Source: Nisaea sediminum (lineage in GTDB: Bacteria > Pseudomonadota > Alphaproteobacteria > Thalassobaculales > Thalassobaculaceae). Taken from it: 64,000 nucleotides of DNA. Shown here piece after piece: positions 25,711-33,564 of the stretch. The notes under the pieces were generated by a model. The model was not told where the DNA came from, ran no database searches, and worked only from the letters and a program-made list of their open reading frames with translations. Numbering within the stretch: the first letter of the stretch is position 1; every line of letters begins with the position of its first letter. Where the stretch lies: NCBI RefSeq assembly GCF_014904705.1, contig NZ_JACZCQ010000003.1:310001-374000 (forward strand), in the 5' to 3' direction. The translations under genes were made by a program, and so were the position numbers.

Positions 25711-26440
25711 GATCGGGATTTGCGCCACTAATGTCCCGGCTCTGCGGCCGGGATGACGGAATAAGGTCAGAATCAAAAAAGGACGCTCCGAGGGGCGGCC
25801 TTTTCCGTAACTGTTTGACCCCCGAGTAGCGGGGGTAGAATTCGACCACGAGGTTCGGTTCCATCTGGACCGGGGACGGGACGTCTTCCAGCTTCGGGGT
25901 GCGGGTGAAGGTGCCGCGCTTCTTGTCGAGGTCGACATCCATGTAGTCCGGAATGTCGCGCTCGTTGGAGGCGGCGGCTTCGAGCACCATCGGCAACGCG
26001 CGGGACTTTTCCTTCAGCTCGACCACATCGCCTTCCTTGACCATGTAGGACGGAATGTTGACGCGCTTGCCGTTCACCAGCACGTGGTTGTGGCTGACAA
26101 CCTGGCGCGCGGCGAAGACGGTCGGGACGAACTTCATGCGATAGACGACCGCGTCCAGACGGCACTCGAGAATGCCGACGAGGTTCTCGCCGGTGTCGCC
26201 GCGGCGACGGACCGCTTCGGCGTAATACTTGCGGAACTGCTTCTCGCCGATATTGCCGTAATAGCCCTTCAGCTTCTGCTTCGCCATGAGCTGAATGCCG
26301 TAGTCGGACGGCTTGCGGCGGCGCTGACCGTGCTGGCCCGGGCCATATTCACGATCGTTGAACGGGGACTTCGCACGGCCCCAGAGGTTGACGCCAAGGC
26401 GCCGGTCAATTTTATGTTTGGAGCTAAGGCGCTTGCCCAT
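25697..26440 (-). CDS. rpsD: 30S ribosomal protein S4 with 43-residue readthrough tail
   Basis: 247 residues; alphaproteobacterial S4 is normally about 205 and ends soon after FYSR. Residues 1-204 are a normal S4: [16 protein letters not shown] start, [31 protein letters not shown], and the S4 RNA-binding domain [19 protein letters not shown] near 111. After [12 protein letters not shown] no stop follows in any of the three frames before the terminator hairpin; the gene frame continues through the terminator ([13 protein letters not shown]) and through a type A half-repeat and into a type B repeat ([17 protein letters not shown]). S4 binds 16S rRNA early in 30S assembly and often represses its own operon. 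Whether the tail is made in quantity depends on the terminator. Single gene, no neighbours from ribosomal operons. Confidence 0.93.
   Translation of the reverse strand: MGKRLSSKHKIDRRLGVNLWGRAKSPFNDREYGPGQHGQRRRKPSDYGIQLMAKQKLKGYYGNIGEKQFRKYYAEAVRRRGDTGENLVGILECRLDAVVYRMKFVPTVFAARQVVSHNHVLVNGKRVNIPSYMVKEGDVVELKEKSRALPMVLEAAASNERDIPDYMDVDLDKKRGTFTRTPKLEDVPSPVQMEPNLVVEFYPRYSGVKQLRKRPPLGASFFDSDLIPSSRPQSRDISGANPDPSSR
25733..25758. repeat. Dispersed palindromic repeat, type A (half copy)
   Basis: 26 bases identical to the right half of the type A repeat at 23511-23536; itself a small palindrome (CCCGGCTCTGCGGCCGGG). The left half of type A is missing here. It is translated as part of the rpsD tail on the minus strand. 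Confidence 0.8.
25774..25804 (-). terminator. Intrinsic terminator of rpsD lying inside the open frame
   Basis: On the minus strand an imperfect stem from AAAAGG to CCTTTT (with CGC/GCG and CC/GG inside, two mismatches) ends in six T. A second hairpin, CCCCCG-CTACT-CGGGGG, lies just before it at 25819-25835. Both sit within the extended rpsD reading frame, so most transcripts may end before any stop codon. Confidence 0.65.
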
Positions 26441-26693
26441 AACCCATCTCCTTCGACTTCTTTACATTGTCCCGATAGGGCGTCCGGCCTTGCGGCCCTG
26501 GCCGGGGACAGGAGGCTGATCCGCCTGCCCCGCGTTCTCGGGAATTGAGGCGCGCACTATACGGATCGAAGATGCGAAGTCAAGCTGTGCGGCGCCGTTC
26601 CGGCAAAGCGATGCAAATTGCACCGGAACCGGATAGAACACCGGCCGTTACAGACGGTATCGACCGACCCTGCCGAGCGCGAGGAGCATACGG

Positions 26694-27419
26694 ATGGACT
26701 GGATCCTGGACCCGACACTCTGGGCGAGCCTCGCCACCCTCACCGCGCTCGAGATCATCCTCGGGATCGACAATATCATTTTCGTCTCCATCGTCGCCGA
26801 GAGCCTGCCCGAAGTGCAGCGACCGATGGCCCGCCGGGTCGGGCTCGGGCTCGCCCTGATCCTGCGGCTGGCAATGCTCTCCGCCCTCGCCTGGATCGTC
26901 GGACTGACCGCGCCGCTCGCCGAAATTCTCGGCTACACGCTCTCCTGGCGCGACCTGATCCTCCTGCTGGGCGGCCTTTTCCTGCTCTACAAGGGCACGC
27001 ACGAGATCCACAACTCGGTCGAGGGCGACCACGAGGGCACGAAGGCGAAGGCCGGGGCCACCTTCGCCGCGGTGATCGGGCAGATCATCGTGCTCGACCT
27101 TGTCTTCTCCATCGACAGCGTGATCACCGCCGTCGGCATGGTGGAGGATCTCGGGATCATGATCGCCGCCGTGGTGATCGCCATGATCGTCATGATCGCC
27201 GCCTCTGGGCCCATCGCACGCTTCATCGAGCAGCACCCGACGACGAAGATGCTGGCGCTCAGCTTCCTGATGCTGGTCGGCGTGGCGCTGGTGGCCGACG
27301 GGCTGCATTTCCACATCCCGCGCGGCTACATCTATTTCGCGGTGTTCTTCTCGGCCGCCGTGGAGGTGCTGAACCTGGTCGCCACCAACCGCAAGAAGAA
27401 GGCACGCGAGGCGGCGTAG
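26694..27419 (+). CDS. TerC family integral membrane protein
   Basis: 241 residues with about seven membrane helices. TerC hallmarks: LEIILGIDNIIFVSIV near residue 18-33 and VLDLVFSIDSVITAVGMV near 132-149, each with the membrane Asp residues; SGPIARFIEQHPTTKML links the last helices. Members act in metal homeostasis, several of them in manganese export. No manganese riboswitch was recognised in the 250-base leader. The tail is basic (NRKKKAREAA). Confidence 0.88.
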   Translation: MDWILDPTLWASLATLTALEIILGIDNIIFVSIVAESLPEVQRPMARRVGLGLALILRLAMLSALAWIVGLTAPLAEILGYTLSWRDLILLLGGLFLLYKGTHEIHNSVEGDHEGTKAKAGATFAAVIGQIIVLDLVFSIDSVITAVGMVEDLGIMIAAVVIAMIVMIAASGPIARFIEQHPTTKMLALSFLMLVGVALVADGLHFHIPRGYIYFAVFFSAAVEVLNLVATNRKKKAREAA

Positions 27420-27422
27420 GTC

Positions 27423-28199
27423 TCAGCCGTCGCTGCGCCCGTTTTTGTCCAACAGAGCGCTTACCACGCCGTGGAGGGTGCGCACGTCCTGATCGGTCAT
27501 GCGCGCGCGGTTGAAGAAATTACGCAGGTTGCGCTTGATCGTCGGCGCGAGATGGTCCGGATAGAGGAAGCCGCCGTCCTGGAGTTCGCGTTCGAGGCGG
27601 GAGAGGAAATACTCGCGGTCCTTGACGCTGGCCGGCTCGCCGCTGCCGCTCAGGCTCTGCTCCGGCGTGGCATCGCCTGCCTGATACCATTCATACCCCA
27701 GAAGCAGAACCGCCTGCGCAAGATTGAGCGAGGCGAAGGCGGGGTTCAGCGGCACGTGGACGATGGCGTCGGCAAGCGCGACCTCGTCGTTCTCCAGCCC
27801 CGCCCGCTCCGGCCCGAACAGGATCCCGCCGCGATGACCTGCCGCAAGATGCGCCTTCATAACGGAGGCCGCCTCGCGCGGGACATAGGCGTCCTTCACC
27901 TGGTCCCGGCTGCGTGCTGTGGTCGCCAGCACGAGGTTGAGATCGGCGATAGCGTCCTGCGTCGTCTCGAAGACCTTGGCGTTCTCGAGCACCGAGACGG
28001 CGCCCGAGGCCATCGCCTCGGCCGCCGGATTGGGCCAGCCGTCGCGCGGCGCCACGAGGCGCATTTCACCGAGCGCGCAATTCAGCATGGCACGCGCGCA
28101 GGCACCGATATTCTCGCCGAGTTGCGGACGCACCAGAATGACGACGGGCGCCGACCCGCCAGGTTGCGCGGCGGCCTTGCTTTTATCCGTTCCCGCCAT
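27423..28199 (-). CDS. trmJ: tRNA/rRNA 2'-O-methyltransferase, TrmJ-like (SpoU family)
   Basis: 258 residues. SPOUT motifs: LVRPQLGENIGACARAMLNC near 22-41, then LVLATTARSRDQVKDAYVPREA near 87, and the cofactor-knot segment ILFGPERAGLENDEVALAD near 121 with VPLNPAFASLNLAQAVLLLGYEW near 145. TrmJ methylates the ribose at tRNA position 32. It starts 3 nt after the cimA stop, so the two genes are co-transcribed. Confidence 0.9.
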   Translation of the reverse strand: MAGTDKSKAAAQPGGSAPVVILVRPQLGENIGACARAMLNCALGEMRLVAPRDGWPNPAAEAMASGAVSVLENAKVFETTQDAIADLNLVLATTARSRDQVKDAYVPREAASVMKAHLAAGHRGGILFGPERAGLENDEVALADAIVHVPLNPAFASLNLAQAVLLLGYEWYQAGDATPEQSLSGSGEPASVKDREYFLSRLERELQDGGFLYPDHLAPTIKRNLRNFFNRARMTDQDVRTLHGVVSALLDKNGRSDG

Positions 28200-28202
28200 G
28201 GC

Positions 28203-29816
28203 TCAGGCGTCGACCTTCGCCTTGGTGCCCGCTTTCAGCAGGCAGTAGGTCAGACTGTCTGAGAGCGCCATGATCGAGGCGTCGATGATGTTGGCGGAGA
28301 CCCCGACCGTGCGCCACATGGTTCCGTCCGGGCCCGCACTCTCGATCATCACCCTTGTCACAGCGTCGGTTCCGTCGCTGTTCGGCGGCGGCGGCAGGAT
28401 CCGGACCTTGTAATCCATCAGTTTGACATCATCGATGTTCGGATAGGCGGTGCTGAGCGCCTTGCGGATCGCAAGGTCGAGCGCGTTGACCGGGCCGTTG
28501 CCGACCGCGACCTCGTGCAGGCGCTGACCGGCGACCACGACCGTCGCCGTCGCTTCGGACTCGATGACGAGCTGACCGCGCGCGTTGAAGCGGCGCTCGT
28601 CCATCACCCGGAAGCGCTCGATGTTAAAGTATTCCGGCACGGACTCGATGGTGCGGCGGGCGAGCAGCTCGAAACTTGCCTCGGCGGTATCATAGGAATA
28701 ACCGAGGAATTCCTTCTCCTTCACATCGTCGACGAGTCGCTGGATCTTCGGATGCTTCGGATCGATCTCGACACCGATCTCGGCGAACCGGGCGAGGATA
28801 TTCGAGCGGCCCGCCTGGTCGGACACCAGAATGTGGCGTTGGTTGCCGACGAGCTCCGGGTCGACATGCTCGTAGGTCTTCGGATCCTTCTGGACCGCCG
28901 AAACATGCAGGCCGCCCTTGTGGGCGAATGCCGCGTCGCCGACAAAGGCCGCATGCGGGTTCGGCGCCCGGTTGAGACGGTCGTCCAGCATGCGCGAGAG
29001 CTTCTTCAGCTGCTTCATGCCTTTCTCGCCGACCCCCGTCTCGTATCCCATCTTGAGGCTGAGGATCGCGGTCAGGGTGACGATGTTCGCGTTGCCGCAG
29101 CGCTCGCCGAGGCCGTTGATCGTGCCCTGCACCTGGCGCGCGCCGGCGCGGACGGCGGCCAGCGTGTTGGCGACCGCGTTCTCCGTGTCGTTATGAGTGT
29201 GGATGCCGACATGGTCGCCCGGCACCACCTTCACCACCTCGCCGACGATCCGCTCCACCTCATGCGGCAGGGCTCCGCCGTTGGTGTCGCAAAGCACCAC
29301 CCAGCGCGCACCGGACTCATAGGCCGCCTTCGCGCAGGCAAGCGCATAGTCCGGGTTCGCCTTGTAGCCGTCGAAGAAATGCTCGCAATCGAACATCGGC
29401 TCGAACCCGCGCTTGGCGGAGAGCTTCATGCTGTCGCGGATCATCTGCACGTTTTCGTCGCGGTCGATCTCGAGCGCGACATCGACATGAAAGTCCCAGG
29501 TCTTGCCGACGAGACAGGTGGCTGCCGCCTTGGAGTCGAGCACACCGGCAAGCCCCGGGTCATTCTCGGCGCTGCGTCCGGGCCGGCGCGTCATGCCGAA
29601 GGCGACCAACTTGGCGCGTTTGAGTTTCGGCGGCTCGGAAAAGAAGCGGTCGTCCGTTGGATTGGCGCCGGGCCAGCCGCCTTCCACGTAATCAATCCCG
29701 ATCTCGTCGAGCGCGCGCGCGATGGCGATCTTGTCCGCCGGCGTGAAATCGACGCCGCGGGTCTGCTGACCGTCCCGGAGAGTGGTATCGAAAAGATAGA
29801 CGCGGTTGTCCGTCAT
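28203..29816 (-). CDS. cimA: (R)-citramalate synthase
   Basis: 537 residues with the DRE-TIM aldolase barrel: LFDTTLRDGQQTRGVDF at 8-24, the metal-binding GIHTHNDTENAVANTLAAV near 203-221, and GTINGLGERCGNANI near 229. The C-terminal LeuA-type regulatory domain is present. The overall length and the DQAGRSNI region match the TIGR00977-type citramalate synthase rather than 2-isopropylmalate synthase. It condenses pyruvate with acetyl-CoA, giving the threonine-independent route to isoleucine. The start at 29816 is preferred; the upstream in-frame extension is not conserved. Confidence 0.92.
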   Translation of the reverse strand: MTDNRVYLFDTTLRDGQQTRGVDFTPADKIAIARALDEIGIDYVEGGWPGANPTDDRFFSEPPKLKRAKLVAFGMTRRPGRSAENDPGLAGVLDSKAAATCLVGKTWDFHVDVALEIDRDENVQMIRDSMKLSAKRGFEPMFDCEHFFDGYKANPDYALACAKAAYESGARWVVLCDTNGGALPHEVERIVGEVVKVVPGDHVGIHTHNDTENAVANTLAAVRAGARQVQGTINGLGERCGNANIVTLTAILSLKMGYETGVGEKGMKQLKKLSRMLDDRLNRAPNPHAAFVGDAAFAHKGGLHVSAVQKDPKTYEHVDPELVGNQRHILVSDQAGRSNILARFAEIGVEIDPKHPKIQRLVDDVKEKEFLGYSYDTAEASFELLARRTIESVPEYFNIERFRVMDERRFNARGQLVIESEATATVVVAGQRLHEVAVGNGPVNALDLAIRKALSTAYPNIDDVKLMDYKVRILPPPPNSDGTDAVTRVMIESAGPDGTMWRTVGVSANIIDASIMALSDSLTYCLLKAGTKAKVDA

Positions 29817-29961
29817 TGCCCGTTCCTTCACTGCGAGGCGGTGTTTTAGCACCGCGCAGGCGCCAGAGACAAAGGCAATAGGCAGACCGACCGTGCCGAT
29901 GGAATTCGGGCAACGTGATTTGCGGCCGGGTGCTCCAAATTCGGACACCAGAGTTGCAAAT

Positions 29962-29980
29962 ACCTGAATTCACCTCAGGT
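29962..29980. promoter_or_regulatory. Inverted repeat upstream of the PAS protein gene
   Basis: ACCTGA and TCAGGT (6-bp arms, 7-base gap), followed by an AT-rich stretch GCTTTATTATAG, about 60 bases before the PAS gene. It could be an operator; no regulator is known from the window. Confidence 0.25.
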
Positions 29981-30042
29981 TGGCTTTATTATAGTCTCCA
30001 GCCGCAATCCTGCCGATCGACCTGCGTATTGCCAAAGCCCCG

Positions 30043-30672
30043 ATGAGCCTTCCGCCCAAACAGAGCAAGTTTATCTACGCGTCAGTGCCGGAGGGAGATC
30101 CCGCGGTCCAGAAACTCATCCCGGACCCGCAGCAATACAGCCTGCGAAATTATGCGATTTTCGGCTTCCGCAACTCGGAACTAGACAGCAACCGCTTCAT
30201 CCATATGCAGCACCGCTGTCTGATAGAGTGGTTCAATCGAAACTACAGAGATGACCTCGACGGTGTCCTGTTCACGCTCTTCGATCCGATCGACGTGAAG
30301 TCGGCCCTCGGCTCCATCGTCGTTCTCGAGCCGACGGACAAATACGAATCCTACCGGTACCGTCTCTACGGCTCACAGGTCGTCGATACCTACGGATCCG
30401 ATCTGACCGGCCGGACCAGTACCCAGCTCAACACGGAATCCACCCGGAACGTGCGGCCGCAATATCAGGCGGCCGCACGGAACAACATCACGGTCTATAC
30501 CGAGCACGACCTGCGCCGGCGGAAAGACCCCGACATCATCGAGCGCTGGGACCGGTGGTCGCGCCTGATCCTGCCGCTGGTCGACGGGGAAAAGACCGTC
30601 AGGCGTCTCCTGGTCAGCATGGTGCCGACGGAGATCCCGTTCAACAGCGCCTATAGCGGCCCCGCCTCCTAA
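30043..30672 (+). CDS. PAS_5-type (PF07310-like) sensory protein
   Basis: 209 residues. The central block, [21 protein letters not shown] near residue 107-127, matches the PAS fold family common as single-domain proteins in Rhodospirillales and Rhizobiales, with a preceding helical part and closing strand [20 protein letters not shown]. There is no kinase, cyclase or DNA-binding domain attached. Function unknown; ligand sensing is inferred. The 3' end overlaps the convergent cysS gene by 4 nt. Confidence 0.75.
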   Translation: MSLPPKQSKFIYASVPEGDPAVQKLIPDPQQYSLRNYAIFGFRNSELDSNRFIHMQHRCLIEWFNRNYRDDLDGVLFTLFDPIDVKSALGSIVVLEPTDKYESYRYRLYGSQVVDTYGSDLTGRTSTQLNTESTRNVRPQYQAAARNNITVYTEHDLRRRKDPDIIERWDRWSRLILPLVDGEKTVRRLLVSMVPTEIPFNSAYSGPAS

Positions 30673-32060
30673 GCCCGCCGCCAGGCCGTTCCGCCTGCCC
30701 CGTCCTCCAGCACGATCCCGGCAGCGGAAAGTTCGTCGCGGATCCGATCCGCTTCTGCGAAATCCTTCGCCTTGCGCGCAGCCAGACGGCGCTCGACCAG
30801 ATCGTCGATCTCCGCGTCGCCGAGACCGCCCTCGCTGCCCGCCGTCCATTTGAACCACGCTTCCGGATCACTGCCGAAGAGCCCCATCAGAGCACCGGAG
30901 GCTTTCAGGCTGGCCTGCAGGGAGGCTTTCTTATTCGGATCCGTCGCCTTGTTCGCCTCGGTTGCCAGCGCATGCAGCCGGGCGATTGCAAGCGGCGTGT
31001 TCAGATCGTCCGCCAGCGCGGCGATGAGCTCGGCATCCGGCTTCGCTTCCGGCAGATCGTCACCGGCGTCGCGCAGCACGAGGTAGAACCGGTCGAGCGC
31101 GGCCTTGGCTTCCTTCAGCCCATCCTTGGAAAAGTCCAGCGGCGCACGATAATGGGTCGAGAGCAGGTGGAAGCGGATGGTCTCGCCCTGCCATTCCTCG
31201 AGCAGATCGTGGACGGTGTAGAAGTTCCCGAGGGACTTCGACATCTTCTCGCCCTCGACCGTGACGAAGCCGTTATGCAGCCAGGTCCGTGCCATCTTCT
31301 CGGTGCCGTGGGCGCAGCAGCTCTGGGCGATCTCGTTCTCATGGTGCGGGAAGATCAGGTCGAGCCCGCCCGCATGGATGTCGAACTCCTCGCCCAGATA
31401 GCGCGCGCTCATGGCGGAGCATTCGATATGCCAACCCGGACGGCCGAAGCCCCACGGGCTCTCCCAGCCCGGCGTCTCCGCGTCGGACGGCTTCCAGAGC
31501 ACGAAATCGGCCGGATCGCGCTTGTAGGGTGCGACCTCGACGCGGGCTCCCGCAACGAGCTCGTCCCTGTTGCGGCGCGAGAGGCCCCCATAGTTCGGCA
31601 TCGAGGGCACGCTGAACAGAACATGACCCTCCGCCTCATAGGCATGGCCCTTCTGGATCAGGCTCTCGATCATGGCGATCATGCCGTCGACATGCTCGGT
31701 CGCCCGCGGCTCCTCGCTCGGCGGCAGAGCGCCGAGCGCCGCCATGTCGGCGCGGTAGATTTCCGCCGTCCCGTCGGTCAGCTCGCGGATGGTGATCCCG
31801 CTCTCTTTCGCCCGCGCGTTGATCTTGTCGTCGATGTCCGTGATGTTGCGGACATAGGTCACATGGTCCGGACCGTAGACCAGTCGCAGCAGGCGGAAGA
31901 GCACGTCGAAGGCGACCACCGGGCGGGCATTTCCGATATGGGCATAGTCGTAAACGGTCGGGCCGCACGCATAGATGCGGACATTCGACGGATCGATCGG
32001 CGAGAAGACTTCCTTCTCGCGGGTGAGCGTGTTCTGGAATTTCAGGGTCGTGGCGGACAT
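30669..32060 (-). CDS. cysS: Cysteinyl-tRNA synthetase
   Basis: 463 residues. Class I signatures: [18 protein letters not shown] near 30-47 (HIGH-type, with zinc Cys) and [12 protein letters not shown] near 270 (KMSKS). The zinc-binding [10 protein letters not shown] and HHENEIAQS stretches are present, and the C-terminal DALR domain follows. It charges tRNA-Cys. It lies downstream of gltX on the same strand, with a 154-base gap that contains a possible short leader ORF. Confidence 0.97.
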   Translation of the reverse strand: MSATTLKFQNTLTREKEVFSPIDPSNVRIYACGPTVYDYAHIGNARPVVAFDVLFRLLRLVYGPDHVTYVRNITDIDDKINARAKESGITIRELTDGTAEIYRADMAALGALPPSEEPRATEHVDGMIAMIESLIQKGHAYEAEGHVLFSVPSMPNYGGLSRRNRDELVAGARVEVAPYKRDPADFVLWKPSDAETPGWESPWGFGRPGWHIECSAMSARYLGEEFDIHAGGLDLIFPHHENEIAQSCCAHGTEKMARTWLHNGFVTVEGEKMSKSLGNFYTVHDLLEEWQGETIRFHLLSTHYRAPLDFSKDGLKEAKAALDRFYLVLRDAGDDLPEAKPDAELIAALADDLNTPLAIARLHALATEANKATDPNKKASLQASLKASGALMGLFGSDPEAWFKWTAGSEGGLGDAEIDDLVERRLAARKAKDFAEADRIRDELSAAGIVLEDGAGGTAWRRA

Positions 32061-32127
32061 CGCGCAGACTTTCGGTTCGCGTGGAATAGAGAAATGTTCG
32101 AAGTGAGCCGCCGACGCGGCGGATCGC

Positions 32128-32199
32128 CTAGGCGCGACAGAGATCGCCGGCGAGGAAGGCCGGAACAGAGATCACGTCCTGCAGCTTGCGCGAAAACAT
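32128..32199 (-). CDS. Possible 23-codon leader ORF before cysS
   Basis: A short open frame in the gltX-cysS gap, starting [18 protein letters not shown] and ending in Leu-Cys-Arg-Ala, with AAAGAGAC just before its ATG. A GC-rich inverted repeat (CCGCC / GGCGG, 32107-32122) follows its stop, 47 bases before cysS. A Cys codon near the end just before a hairpin would suit a translational attenuator, but one Cys codon is weak evidence. It may be chance. Confidence 0.25.
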   Translation of the reverse strand: MFSRKLQDVISVPAFLAGDLCRA

Positions 32200-32214
32200 C
32201 TTGTCTCTTTTTCC

Positions 32215-33564
32215 TTAGGCGCGATGCCCCTTGAGCCGCGCGAGCACTTTCTCACGCGGGATCAAGGGTAACAGGTCGGCCATGTCCGGTCCACGGCTTT
32301 GCCCCGTCACGGCCTCGCGCAGCGGCATGAAGAGCTGCTTGCCCTTGCGCCCGGTCTCCGTCTTCACCGCGTCGGCCCAGGCGCTCCAGGTATCCTTGTC
32401 CCAAGGCGTGTCCGGCAGCTGCGCCGCGGCGGCGGCGGTATAGTCCGCATCCTCGATCAGCGGATCGATCTCCGCGCTGCAGACCTGCCACCAGAGCTTC
32501 GCGTCCGCGAGCTTCTCGAGATTGCCGCGCACCGCCATCCAGAACGGCGCGCCTCCACCGATGCCGAGCCCCAGGAGCCGCTCGGCTACGACCGTATAAT
32601 CGGTTTCATGCAGGATCTTCGCGTTCAGCGCTTTCAGTTCCGCCGGATCGAAGCGCGGCGTCGCGCGGGAGAACTTGGAGATGTCGAATTCCTTGACAAG
32701 CTGGCCGATCCGCTGGCGCGGCTCGACCGGGTCGGAGGTCCCGAGCTTGGCGAGCAGCGTGTTGATGGCCATCGCCTCGAGCCCATCCTCGCGGAGCTGC
32801 TCAAGGCTGAGCGAGCCGAGACGTTTCGATAGCCCCTGCCCTTCGGCGTCGGTCAGCAACGAGAGATGCCCCATCTCGGGTGGCTCCGCGCCGAGCGCCT
32901 TGAAGAGTTGGATCTGCGCCGCCGAGTTGGTCAGATGATCCTCGCCGCGCAGGATATGGGTGACACCGAGTTCGATATCGTCGACGACCGAGGCGAGCGT
33001 ATAGATCGGCCTTCCGTCGGCGCGCAGCAGCACCGGATCGCTGAGGCTTGCCATATGATAGCGGGACTCGCCGCGCACCAGATCGGTCCAGCGTTCTTCC
33101 TCGTGCAGCAGCAGGAAGCGCCAGTGCGGCGTGATCCCGGCGGCTTCCTTCTCCGCCTTCTCTGCGTCCGTCAGCTTCAGCGCCGCGCGATCGTAGACCG
33201 GCGGCCGTCCGGCGGAGAGCTGCGCCTTTCGCTTCAGACCGAGCTCGTCCTGTGTCTCGTAGCAGGGATAGAGCCGTCCCGCCGCCTTCAGCTTCTCGAC
33301 GGCCGCGTCATAGTGCGCGAGCCGATCCGACTGGCGCGCAAACCGGTCCCAGGTAAGCCCGAGCCAGGTCAGGTCCTCCTTGATGCCTTCGGCGAAGGCC
33401 TCGGTCGACCGCTCATCGTCGGTATCGTCCATGCGCAGCAGAAAGGTTCCGCCGAGCTTCTGGGCGTAGAGCCAGTTGACCAAAGCCGTCCGCGTATTAC
33501 CGACATGCAGCCGTCCGGTCGGACTTGGCGCGAACCGGACGACGACTTCTTTTGAGATGGTCAT
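32215..33564 (-). CDS. gltX: Glutamyl-tRNA synthetase
   Basis: 449 residues. FAPSPTGRLHVGNTRTALVNW near residue 11 is the HIGH region; EGQGLSKRLGSLSL near 236 is the KMSKS counterpart. The ELGVTHILRGEDHLTNSAAQI block and the helical anticodon-binding C-terminal part are present. Alphaproteobacteria often carry two GltX paralogues, one specialised, so its exact tRNA preference is open. The start overlaps the nadE stop by 4 nt (ATGA), so translation is coupled. Confidence 0.93.
   Translation of the reverse strand: MTISKEVVVRFAPSPTGRLHVGNTRTALVNWLYAQKLGGTFLLRMDDTDDERSTEAFAEGIKEDLTWLGLTWDRFARQSDRLAHYDAAVEKLKAAGRLYPCYETQDELGLKRKAQLSAGRPPVYDRAALKLTDAEKAEKEAAGITPHWRFLLLHEEERWTDLVRGESRYHMASLSDPVLLRADGRPIYTLASVVDDIELGVTHILRGEDHLTNSAAQIQLFKALGAEPPEMGHLSLLTDAEGQGLSKRLGSLSLEQLREDGLEAMAINTLLAKLGTSDPVEPRQRIGQLVKEFDISKFSRATPRFDPAELKALNAKILHETDYTVVAERLLGLGIGGGAPFWMAVRGNLEKLADAKLWWQVCSAEIDPLIEDADYTAAAAAQLPDTPWDKDTWSAWADAVKTETGRKGKQLFMPLREAVTGQSRGPDMADLLPLIPREKVLARLKGHRA

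Noticed and set aside
26441-26693. Manganese (yybP-ykoY) riboswitch before the TerC gene
   Set aside because: TerC genes often have one, but the conserved internal loops are not visible in this leader.
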